Of a DNA stretch of 8,497 nt, positions 1-5,732 are shown one piece after another. The notes beneath the pieces are model-generated. The model had not been told where the DNA came from, made no database searches, and saw nothing but the letters and a program-made list of their open reading frames with translations. Position 1 is the stretch's first letter, and each line of letters opens with the position of its first letter. Source of the stretch: an uncultured Veillonella sp. (GTDB lineage: Bacteria > Bacillota > Negativicutes > Veillonellales > Veillonellaceae); NCBI GenBank assembly GCA_900552445.1, contig URZS01000030.1:1-8497 (forward strand). Reading direction: 5' to 3'. Both the position numbers and the translations under genes were made by a program.

Positions 1-62
1 GCCTGCATATACCTACAGTAAATTAAGTATATAAATCTATACAAGATATAGTGTATAAGCAC

Positions 63-89
63 TTGCATTGTACATTGACTTGTGATAAT
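63..89 (+). promoter_or_regulatory. Probable sigma-A type promoter for rplS (extended -10)
   Basis: A -35-like TTGCAT lies at 63-68 and a -10-like GATAAT at 84-89, separated by 15 nt. The -10 is preceded by TGT at 81-83, which gives the TGn extension that tolerates a poor -35 and a short spacer. Transcription would begin near 96, leaving a leader of about 68 nt before the rplS start. This is pattern matching by eye; a promoter further upstream, outside the window, may also read through. Confidence 0.5.
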
Positions 90-102
90 ATATTACTGTT
101 AA

Positions 103-158
103 TTTGAGACAGTCCGCTGCCTATAAGGTGTAGGTATTGAATGTCTGCAAACAGGAGG
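103..158 (+). promoter_or_regulatory. Structured rplS leader with Shine-Dalgarno, possible L19 autoregulatory leader
   Basis: The leader can fold into two stacked helices. An outer helix pairs 103-111 with 142-151 (nine pairs, one bulged G at 147). An inner helix pairs TGCCTA (118-123) with TAGGTA (131-136), including one G-T wobble, around a 7-nt loop. The outer helix ends two bases before the AGGAGG Shine-Dalgarno (153-158), which sits 5 nt from the rplS ATG. Ribosomal protein L19 leaders are known in Firmicutes as cis-regulatory RNAs that bind their own product. I infer this is one from position and fold; I have not matched it to the family consensus. Confidence 0.45.
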
Positions 159-163
159 AAACA

Positions 164-505
164 ATGAACATTATTAACGTACTTGAACAAGAACAACTTC
201 GTACAGACATCCCTACTTTCCGCGCTGGTGACACAGTTCGCGTACACGTAAAAGTAGTGGAAGGTTCTCGTGAACGTATCCAAGTATTCGAAGGTTTGGT
301 AATTAAACGTCAAAACGGTGGCGTACGTGAAACTTTCACAGTTCGTCGTATTGCATCCGGTGTAGGTGTAGAACGTACATTCCCACTTCACAGCCCACGC
401 TTAGCTAAAATCGAAGTTATGCGCCGTGGTGTTGTTCGTCGTGCTAAATTGTACTACTTACGTAACCTTACTGGTAAAGCTGCTCGTATTCGCGAAAAAC
501 GCTAA
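164..505 (+). CDS. rplS: 50S ribosomal protein L19
   Basis: L19 (bL19) is a large-subunit protein near the interface with the 30S subunit. The 113-residue product has the usual family length. It shows the SH3-like core ([14 protein letters not shown] at 21-34, [10 protein letters not shown] at 41-50) and the family signature near the C-terminus ([19 protein letters not shown], about 82-100), ending in a basic tail. The ATG at 164 is chosen because AGGAGG ends 5 nt upstream and because bL19 normally starts this way. A TTG at 137 would add nine non-conserved residues without a ribosome site. The gene is probably transcribed alone, from the promoter at 63-89 to the terminator at 513-543. In other Firmicutes trmD and rimM lie just upstream; here the window begins too late to see them. 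Confidence 0.98.
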   Translation: MNIINVLEQEQLRTDIPTFRAGDTVRVHVKVVEGSRERIQVFEGLVIKRQNGGVRETFTVRRIASGVGVERTFPLHSPRLAKIEVMRRGVVRRAKLYYLRNLTGKAARIREKR

Positions 506-512
506 TGTTCAT

Positions 513-543
513 AAAAGGCTGCCGTTGGCAGCCTTTTATTTTT
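513..543 (+). terminator. Intrinsic terminator after rplS
   Basis: A perfect 11-bp stem pairs 513-523 with 527-537 around a 3-nt GTT loop. Its base is A-rich on the left and T-rich on the right, and it is followed by a T-rich run (TTTTATTTTT, 534-543). It begins 8 nt after the rplS stop. The A/T flanks could let it work in both directions. It should limit readthrough from the highly expressed rplS into rbgA. Confidence 0.9.
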
Positions 544-551
544 GCTAAAAT
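525..551 (+). promoter_or_regulatory. Candidate rbgA promoter nested in the rplS terminator
   Basis: A -35-like TTGGCA (525-530) lies in the loop and right arm of the terminator hairpin. A -10-like TAAAAT (546-551) follows after a 15-nt spacer and is preceded by TGC (543-545), giving a TGn extension. This layout repeats the candidate rplS promoter: a 15-nt spacer plus an extended -10. Transcription would start near 558, leaving only about 15 nt ahead of the ATG at 573, just enough for the AAAGGA site. Read by eye; not tested. Confidence 0.4.
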
Positions 552-572
552 TTAGATATGAAAGGAAATACT

Positions 573-1478
573 ATGGCAGATTCACCTATCGTACATTGGT
601 TCCCTGGGCATATGGCGAAAGCCACACGTATGATTACGGAGTATATCAAAAAGGTAGACGTAGTTATCGAGTTACTAGATGCACGTATTCCTCGCTCTAG
701 TGCGAACCCTGTAATCACTGAACTGGTTGGTCAGAAACCTCATATCGTTCTGTTAAATAAAGTAGATTTAGCAGATCCTAAGGCCACAAAAGAATGGACT
801 GAATTCTTTACTAAACAATGTATCACCGTATTGGCTATCGATTCTAAGTCTGGCAAGGGTAATAAGAAATTAATAGCTACTGTAGAGCGTTTGAGCAAGC
901 CTATCATTGACCGTTGGGTTGCAAAAGGTATTCGTAGTCGTTCTGTACGTACTATCATCTTAGGGATTCCTAACGTTGGTAAATCTACGTTGATTAACTC
1001 CTTAGCTGGCTCTGCAGCAACGCGTACAGCTAACAAAGCTGGTCATACCCGTGGTCAACAATGGGTTAAAATCGGTAAAAACCTTGAATTGCTCGACACA
1101 CCAGGTGTATTATGGCCTAAATTAGAGGACCAACGCGCGGCGGCTCGCCTTGCTATGACGGGTGCTGTTTCTGATGATGTGTACGACTTAGAGCATGTAA
1201 TTAAACAGCTATTAAATCATTTATTGACGAATACACCAAATATTTTGGTAGAACGTTATAAATTAAAAGAAGAAGAGATGACAGATGTAGATACTATTCT
1301 TGAAAGCATCGGTCGTCGTCGCGGTTGTCTCGTTAGCGGTGGCGTAGTAGATTTCGATAAAGCACGTCGCATTATCTTGCAGGACTACCGCAATACTAAA
1401 CTTGGTACAATTACACTCGACAAAGTAGATGAAGAACCATACTATCCTGAAGATGGTGAGGAAAAACAAAATGGATAA
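573..1478 (+). CDS. rbgA: Ribosome biogenesis GTPase RbgA (YlqF), circularly permuted GTPase
   Basis: RbgA is a GTPase that acts late in 50S subunit assembly. The G motifs are in permuted order, the mark of the family: G4 NKVD at 62-65, then G1 GIPNVGKST at 131-139, a G2-like AGHTRG at about 156-161, and G3 DTPG at 175-178. The N-terminal HWFPGHMAKA (8-17) and LDARIP (35-40) are typical of YlqF. The rest forms the C-terminal RNA-binding domain. The product is 301 residues, slightly longer than the Bacillus protein. I chose ATG 573 because AAAGGA (561-566) lies 6 nt upstream. The in-frame ATG at 558 has no ribosome site and falls at the predicted transcription start. The gene follows rplS, as in other Firmicutes, and overlaps rnhB by 8 nt, which suggests translational coupling. 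Confidence 0.96.
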   Translation: MADSPIVHWFPGHMAKATRMITEYIKKVDVVIELLDARIPRSSANPVITELVGQKPHIVLLNKVDLADPKATKEWTEFFTKQCITVLAIDSKSGKGNKKLIATVERLSKPIIDRWVAKGIRSRSVRTIILGIPNVGKSTLINSLAGSAATRTANKAGHTRGQQWVKIGKNLELLDTPGVLWPKLEDQRAAARLAMTGAVSDDVYDLEHVIKQLLNHLLTNTPNILVERYKLKEEEMTDVDTILESIGRRRGCLVSGGVVDFDKARRIILQDYRNTKLGTITLDKVDEEPYYPEDGEEKQNG

Positions 1479-2268
1479 GGCTGTTTTTTCTAAGTTAAAG
1501 GTTGCAGATATTAAGGCTCTTTTTGAAACTGAACAAGCTTTAGAGATTTTGCCGTTAGCTCAAGAGGATACTCGTAGTTCCGTTCAAAAATTAGCTGCTA
1601 CATATATTAAGCGCCAAGAAAAAGAGTTAAAAGAACAGCAACGCCTCATGAGCATGTATGACTATGAAGGCATGTTCTACGATCAAGGTATGTATCATGT
1701 AGCTGGTGTCGATGAGGTAGGTCGTGGCCCTATAGCAGGCCCTGTAACGGTAGCTGCCGTTATATTGCCGCCTATGACATTGATTCCAGGTTTGAATGAC
1801 TCTAAAAAGCTAACCGAAGAAAAGCGTGAAGCCCTCTACGATATCATCATGAAAGAAGCCGTAGCGGTGAGTTGTATTTCCTACGGTCCTGAAAAGATTG
1901 ATGAACTCAACATCTACGAAGCTACGCGTCAAGCTATGTATGAGGCGATTCGTACACTTAGCGTACCAGCGGAAGCAGTCGTTGCGGATGCTATGAAACT
2001 GCCTGATTTAACGATTCCTGTGGAGTCGATTGTAAAAGGTGACAGCAAAAGTGCTAATATTGCGGCTGCATCCATCATTGCTAAGGTTACCCGAGATCGT
2101 TATATGAAACAGCTCGATGAGGAATACCCTGGTTATGGTTTTGGTATCCACAAGGGATACTATACTGAGCTCCATAAAGAAGCGGTAGAACAACAAGGGG
2201 TAACACCACTTCATCGTAAGAGCTTTGAACCTATTAAATCTATCGTTCGTTGGGTTAAACCACAGTGA
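1471..2268 (+). CDS. rnhB: Ribonuclease HII
   Basis: RNase HII cuts the RNA strand of RNA-DNA hybrids and nicks at single ribonucleotides misincorporated in DNA; it acts in the cytoplasm. The 265-residue product has the GVDEVGRGPIAGP motif with metal-binding D81 and E82, the LNDSKKL motif (108-114), D173 in VVADAM and D191 in VKGDSKSANIAAASIIAKV. Together these supply the DEDD active site. About 75 residues precede the catalytic domain and look helical and charged (IKRQEKELKEQQ near 46-57). This matches the N-terminal extension known in Bacillus RNase HII rather than the short E. coli form. ATG 1471 has GGTGAGG (1455-1461) 9 nt upstream and overlaps the end of rbgA. An upstream in-frame alternative at 1429 lies deeper inside rbgA and adds residues that are not family-like. 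Confidence 0.97.
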   Translation: MDKAVFSKLKVADIKALFETEQALEILPLAQEDTRSSVQKLAATYIKRQEKELKEQQRLMSMYDYEGMFYDQGMYHVAGVDEVGRGPIAGPVTVAAVILPPMTLIPGLNDSKKLTEEKREALYDIIMKEAVAVSCISYGPEKIDELNIYEATRQAMYEAIRTLSVPAEAVVADAMKLPDLTIPVESIVKGDSKSANIAAASIIAKVTRDRYMKQLDEEYPGYGFGIHKGYYTELHKEAVEQQGVTPLHRKSFEPIKSIVRWVKPQ

Positions 2269-2318
2269 TTATGATTTAATTATTTAATCATTATAAACTG
2301 CATATAGTTCATAACCGT

Positions 2319-2366
2319 AAAGAGGTTCCTATTGGTCACCTATGTGACTATTAGGAACCTCTTTTG
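2319..2366 (+). terminator. Long hairpin terminator after rnhB
   Basis: A 13-bp perfect stem pairs 2319-2331 with 2352-2364. After a single T/T mismatch it continues as a 7-bp stem (2333-2339 with 2344-2350, one G-T pair) capped by the 4-nt loop CTAT. The lower right arm ends in TTTT, followed by a T-rich but interrupted tract. The left base is A-rich, so it may work on both strands. It separates the rbgA-rnhB pair from the yraN unit. The hairpin is certain as a structure; termination is inferred. Confidence 0.8.
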
Positions 2367-2449
2367 TATTTACTTTTACATCATTCATAATCTACGCTAC
2401 AAGTAAGTATTACCTGTTGAAAGTTTAGAGATACTTTGAATAGTACAAT
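2364..2449 (+). promoter_or_regulatory. Region with weak promoter candidates for the yraN-trmFO unit
   Basis: Two candidates can be read, neither good. The first is TTGTAT (2364-2369), 16 nt, CATAAT (2386-2391), with its -35 at the tail of the rnhB terminator. The second uses a good -35, TTGAAA (2417-2422), but its -10 is either TAGTAC (2441-2446, 18-nt spacer) or TACAAT (2444-2449, spacer too long at 21). A promoter somewhere here is expected, because a terminator precedes the region and five tightly packed genes follow it. Nothing else was recognised in 2269-2492 apart from the terminator and the AGGAGG (2482-2487) of yraN. Confidence 0.35.
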
Positions 2450-2492
2450 TCAGAAGGTTATTGTAGCTAATACACCTAAATAGGAGGTATAT

Positions 2493-2891
2493 ATGAAGAC
2501 CATTAGTACAGGTAAAGCATTCAATGAACTCGATTCCAAGGAACTTGGAAAATGGGGTGAACGGGTGGCCATTAAATATATTGAAAAAATAGGCCTTACC
2601 GTAGTAGATACAAATTATCGAACGAGGTTGGGGGAAATCGATATCATTGCAAAACGTGATTTAGTGTATCACTTTATTGAAATTAAAGCCCGTCGTGGCA
2701 TGCAGCATGGATTGGCCCGTGAGGCAGTTACTAAAAAGAAACAAAAGCATATTAAACGGGCGGCTATGTTATTTTTATATGATCTACATCAAAAGAAACG
2801 ACACTGGAAGGAAATATCCTTTGATGTTATCGAGGTGTATCTTCACGAAGACTTTCAAAGTTCTATTCATTATTTGCCGCAGTGCTTTTAG
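2493..2891 (+). CDS. yraN: YraN family protein (UPF0102), nuclease-fold
   Basis: This is a member of the UPF0102/YraN family, small proteins with a restriction-endonuclease-like fold (Holliday-junction-resolvase-like) whose cellular role is not settled. The 132-residue product shows the family pattern: GKWGERVAIKYIEKIGL (19-35), NYRTRLGEIDII (41-52) and HFIEIKARR (60-68). The acidic and lysine residues E48, D50, E63 and K65 are the putative metal-binding nuclease set and are all present. A basic segment (KKKQKHIKRA, 81-90) and FDVIEV (110-115) complete the usual C-terminal half. AGGAGG (2482-2487) lies 5 nt before the ATG. It opens the unit leading to comM, dprA and topA; a link to DNA processing is suggested by context and fold but is inference. 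Confidence 0.93.
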   Translation: MKTISTGKAFNELDSKELGKWGERVAIKYIEKIGLTVVDTNYRTRLGEIDIIAKRDLVYHFIEIKARRGMQHGLAREAVTKKKQKHIKRAAMLFLYDLHQKKRHWKEISFDVIEVYLHEDFQSSIHYLPQCF

Positions 2892-2902
2892 TGAGGTTTC
2901 TT

Positions 2903-4489
2903 ATGTATGCAAAACTATATGGAGCCACCTTACATGGCATAGATGGATGCATTATTACGGTTGAGGTCGATATATCGCAAGGTTTACCCGTATTTGATAT
3001 CGTTGGACTGCCTAATCAGTCCGTAAAGGAAGCTCGTGAACGTGTGAGGGCTGCTATTAAAAATAGTGGCTACGAATTTCCTATGAGACGTATCGTAGTC
3101 AATCTAGCACCTGCTACAATTCGTAAAAGTAGTGCAGGACTCGATTTAGCCATTGCTTTAGGGGTTCTCCTTGCATCGGGACAGATAAAGGGGCGTAAAG
3201 CTAATATTTCGGCTTTATTGAATAGATGTCTATTTATGGGCGAGTTAGCCTTAGATGGTTCACTGCTGCCGACTTTTGGCACCTTGGCGATGTCGTTGGC
3301 AGGGTTAGAAGTTAATTACTCCACTATATATACAAGCGTAGAAAATGGACATACTCTAAAAGCTATTCCAAATCTTACTATATATGGCGAGTCTTCTCTA
3401 CAAGATATTATTACAGTGTTAGAAGATCAAGTTAAATCTAAATCTAAATCTATTTCAACTTCCAAAAACGTAAAAATAGGGAAACATCAAGATGAGATAT
3501 TAACAGATACGATGGATAATATAAACCCTAGTACTACGTATGATGTAGATTTTGGAGATGTACAAGGTCAAGAGCTTGGTAAAAGGGCCATGCTCATTAG
3601 CGCTGCAGGTCATCATCATTGTATTATGATAGGTCCGCCCGGTGGTGGTAAAACGATGATGGCCGAACGATTACCCACCATATTGCCACCAATGACTTGG
3701 AATGAAATGGTTGAGGTAAGTCGCATCCAAGATGTGATCGGTTTACTCGGTGATAAGGGACTCGTTAAAACTAGGCCTTTTAGGCATCCACATCATACGG
3801 CGACTTTGGCGAGTATGGTGGGTGGAGGTATACAAGGACGCCCTGGGGAAGTGACACTTGCTCATGGAGGTGTTTTATTTATGGATGAAGCACCTGAGTT
3901 TCAGCGCCAAGTTATTGATGCCCTAAGACAGCCATTAGAGTCTCGTACAATTACTATCAACAGGTCTCAAGGCAATTATATATATCCGGCTAATTTTATT
4001 TGTATATTGGCTGCAAATCCATGTCCCTGTGGTTACTATCATGATCCTCATAGAGAATGCATATGTTCTGAAACGATGGTCAAAAACTATCAGCAACGAC
4101 TATCGGGGCCTATTATGGACCGCATTGACTTACATATTCCCGTTGAAAGACCTACACTAGAACAATTATTAGATCATTCGATGTCTACTATGACAAGTGA
4201 AAGCATGAGACAACAAGTGATTATGGCAACTGCTTTGCAACAGAAACGTTATGAAAACTTAGAGTTTAACTCTAATGGAGCCGTACCTCATAAGGCCATA
4301 GGTGAACTCTGTAATATTACCGATAAGGCTTGGAGTGTATTAGGCAATATATTTGACCACTTTCATTTAAGTGGACGTGCCTTTGATCGCATATTAAAGG
4401 TAGCCCGTACTATCGCTGACCTAGAGGGAAACCCACAAGTGGAGCCTCATCACATTTCTGAGGCTATGTTGTTTAGAACAGGTAAATAG
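2903..4489 (+). CDS. comM: ComM/YifB family Mg-chelatase-like AAA+ ATPase
   Basis: ComM is a hexameric AAA+ motor that drives branch migration during natural transformation. The order is: an N-terminal Lon-S5-like domain (about 1-170, with GLPVFDIVGLPNQSVKEARE at 27-46), a linker, a Mg-chelatase-type AAA+ core and a C-terminal domain. Seen are Walker A GPPGGGKT (244-251), Walker B VLFMDEAPEF (324-333), a cysteine set C374/C376/C386/C388 in NPCPCG...CICS that could bind zinc, and the family's ARTIADLEG near the C-terminus. At 528 residues it is about 20 longer than the E. coli protein. The excess appears to be the Lys/Ser-rich linker near 177-215, which includes a hexanucleotide repeat. ATG 2903 is preceded by GTGAGG (2891-2896) at 6 nt. 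An upstream GTG at 2882 lies inside yraN and lacks a site. It sits 11 nt after yraN and 16 nt before dprA. Confidence 0.95.
   Translation: MYAKLYGATLHGIDGCIITVEVDISQGLPVFDIVGLPNQSVKEARERVRAAIKNSGYEFPMRRIVVNLAPATIRKSSAGLDLAIALGVLLASGQIKGRKANISALLNRCLFMGELALDGSLLPTFGTLAMSLAGLEVNYSTIYTSVENGHTLKAIPNLTIYGESSLQDIITVLEDQVKSKSKSISTSKNVKIGKHQDEILTDTMDNINPSTTYDVDFGDVQGQELGKRAMLISAAGHHHCIMIGPPGGGKTMMAERLPTILPPMTWNEMVEVSRIQDVIGLLGDKGLVKTRPFRHPHHTATLASMVGGGIQGRPGEVTLAHGGVLFMDEAPEFQRQVIDALRQPLESRTITINRSQGNYIYPANFICILAANPCPCGYYHDPHRECICSETMVKNYQQRLSGPIMDRIDLHIPVERPTLEQLLDHSMSTMTSESMRQQVIMATALQQKRYENLEFNSNGAVPHKAIGELCNITDKAWSVLGNIFDHFHLSGRAFDRILKVARTIADLEGNPQVEPHHISEAMLFRTGK
3434..3451 (+). repeat. Hexanucleotide repeat AAATCT x3 in the comM linker
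   Basis: Three perfect tandem copies of AAATCT encode Lys-Ser three times (residues about 178-183) in the linker between the N-terminal and ATPase domains of ComM. The unit is a multiple of three, so gain or loss would keep the frame. The Ser/Lys-rich stretch continues less regularly to about residue 194. Confidence 0.8.
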
Positions 4490-4503
4490 GTAAATAGGTG
4501 AAA
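4480..4503 (+). repeat. 8-bp tandem repeat at the comM-dprA junction
   Basis: AGGTAAAT occurs at 4480-4487 and 4488-4495, followed by a diverged third copy, AGGTGAAA, at 4496-4503. The first two copies include the comM TAG stop (4487-4489). The third supplies the AGGTG (4496-4500) that serves as Shine-Dalgarno for dprA, 5 nt before its ATG. Copy-number change would alter the intergenic spacing without changing either protein. Confidence 0.8.
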
Positions 4504-4505
4504 AG

Positions 4506-5732
4506 ATGACTAGATACGATGATAATATTTATATTGCAGGCTTGCAAAGTTTATATAATGTTGGAGCTACACATGTACGGCGTTTCATTGAGGATTTTGG
4601 TTCGCCCTATGATGCTTGGCAAGCAGTTAAGAAGGTGGAAAATTTAAAGCCTTATACACATATTTCTACTGCTGATAAACGTGCTATTGCATCATCGGCA
4701 AAGGATGAAACGTTAGATTATATCATTCATAAAATAGACGAATATAAGATGGATTTTACTACCTTTTTAGATAAAGACTTTCCATCTATTTTGAACCATA
4801 TCTATAATCCACCGGCTATATTGTTTATGCGAGGTAATAGAGCCCTTTTAGATAAACGGTTAAATCGGATTGCTCTTGTAGGGGCACGGCGCTGTTCCTT
4901 GTATGGCCGTAATGTGGCGAGAATGCTGGGTAAAGAGCTCGGTAAATACAGCACTATTATCGTCAGTGGCGGCGCACGAGGTATCGATGCACATGGTCAT
5001 GAAGGACTGTTAGCGAGTCAGGGATACGGTATTATAGTCATGGGGTGCGGTTTAGATATAGCATATCCTCGGGAGAATACAAAATTATTTGACCGAATCT
5101 TAGAAAATAATGGCTTACTTTTATCTGAATACCCACCTGGTACACCACCATCTGCTAAACATTTTCCTGCTCGAAATCGTATCATTAGTGGTCTTAGTAG
5201 AGGTGTAATTGTAGTAGAGGCAAAAGCAAGTAGCGGTTCTCTCATTACAGCCGATATGGCCATTAGTGAAGGGCGAGATGTATTTGTAGTGCCTTGTAAT
5301 TTATTAGATCATACGGCGGATGGCAATAAATTCCTCATGAGAAATGGAGCATTTGTATTAACTGGTTATGAGGACGTCGTTAAGGAATATCATTTAACCT
5401 TGCGAGATATGTTTAGTGCTAAAGAAAAGCTTTCACCACCAAAGAAAAGAGATACTATAAGTGTAAAAGATAGTAATCAAATGGGGAATAATGGTCTGGG
5501 TGTTGATACACAAGGGCTCTCTATGTTAAGCTTTAATGTGGATAGGAGTCTAATCTTGAGCGAAATACCTCATGATCGTTGTATCACCGTTAGTGATATT
5601 TTGAAAGCGACCTCTATTCCATTACAACAACTGCAGCCCTTATTACTAGAGTTAGAAATGGAAGGGGCTATAGAGAATCATCCGCCGAGAGGCTATATTA
5701 ATATGACTAGGAGTGATATACTTGTCCATTAA
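4506..5732 (+). CDS. dprA: DNA-processing protein DprA (Smf)
   Basis: DprA binds incoming single-stranded DNA in the cytoplasm during natural transformation and loads RecA on it. The 408-residue protein has an N-terminal helical SAM-like region (about 1-75), an extended Rossmann fold (about 85-300) and a C-terminal winged-helix domain (about 345-400). Family motifs are IALVGARRCSLYG (122-134), VSGGARGIDAHG (153-164), MGCGLDIAYPREN (179-191), LSEYPPG (206-212), FPARNRIISGLSRGVIVVEA (220-239) and SGSLITADMA (243-252). A Ser/Lys/Asn-rich linker spans about 303-340. The ATG has AGGTG 5 nt upstream, in the repeat after comM. The 3' end overlaps topA by 11 nt. One small oddity is that the usual VPG after the Rossmann core reads VPC (262-264). 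Confidence 0.96.
   Translation: MTRYDDNIYIAGLQSLYNVGATHVRRFIEDFGSPYDAWQAVKKVENLKPYTHISTADKRAIASSAKDETLDYIIHKIDEYKMDFTTFLDKDFPSILNHIYNPPAILFMRGNRALLDKRLNRIALVGARRCSLYGRNVARMLGKELGKYSTIIVSGGARGIDAHGHEGLLASQGYGIIVMGCGLDIAYPRENTKLFDRILENNGLLLSEYPPGTPPSAKHFPARNRIISGLSRGVIVVEAKASSGSLITADMAISEGRDVFVVPCNLLDHTADGNKFLMRNGAFVLTGYEDVVKEYHLTLRDMFSAKEKLSPPKKRDTISVKDSNQMGNNGLGVDTQGLSMLSFNVDRSLILSEIPHDRCITVSDILKATSIPLQQLQPLLLELEMEGAIENHPPRGYINMTRSDILVH
5709..5724 (+). promoter_or_regulatory. Shine-Dalgarno and TTG start of topA inside dprA
   Basis: AGGAG at 5709-5713 is followed, after 8 nt, by TTG at 5722-5724. This decides the topA start. The in-frame GTG at 5713 overlaps the Shine-Dalgarno itself and has no site of its own. 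The next in-frame ATG (5854) lacks a ribosome site and would leave a 121-nt gap in an otherwise packed operon. All of this lies within the last codons of dprA, so coupled translation is likely. Confidence 0.7.

Noticed and set aside
1..22. Possible last codons of an upstream gene such as trmD
   Set aside because: All three forward frames reach a stop within about 35 nt and none shows a recognisable C-terminus, so no partial gene can be supported.
38..57. Small inverted repeat TATAC...GTATA upstream of the rplS promoter
   Set aside because: Five A/T-rich pairs around a 10-nt loop are expected by chance in such AT-rich sequence; no operator can be assigned.
137..163. N-terminal extension of L19 from TTG at 137
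   Set aside because: The extra nine residues span the Shine-Dalgarno of the conserved ATG start and part of the leader helix, and are not part of the L19 family.
23..391. Reverse-strand open frame of 122 codons opposite rplS
   Set aside because: It is a shadow of the strongly biased rplS codons plus the AT-rich leader. The protein is Thr/Tyr/Cys-rich with no recognisable domain.
2271..2291. AT-rich inverted repeat ATGATT...AATCAT just after rnhB
   Set aside because: Only six A/T-rich pairs around a 9-nt loop and no T tract; the much stronger hairpin at 2319-2366 explains termination.
2677..2964. Forward open frame of 95 codons overlapping yraN and comM
   Set aside because: It is out of frame with two well-supported conserved genes, has no ribosome site, and its protein resembles nothing known to me.
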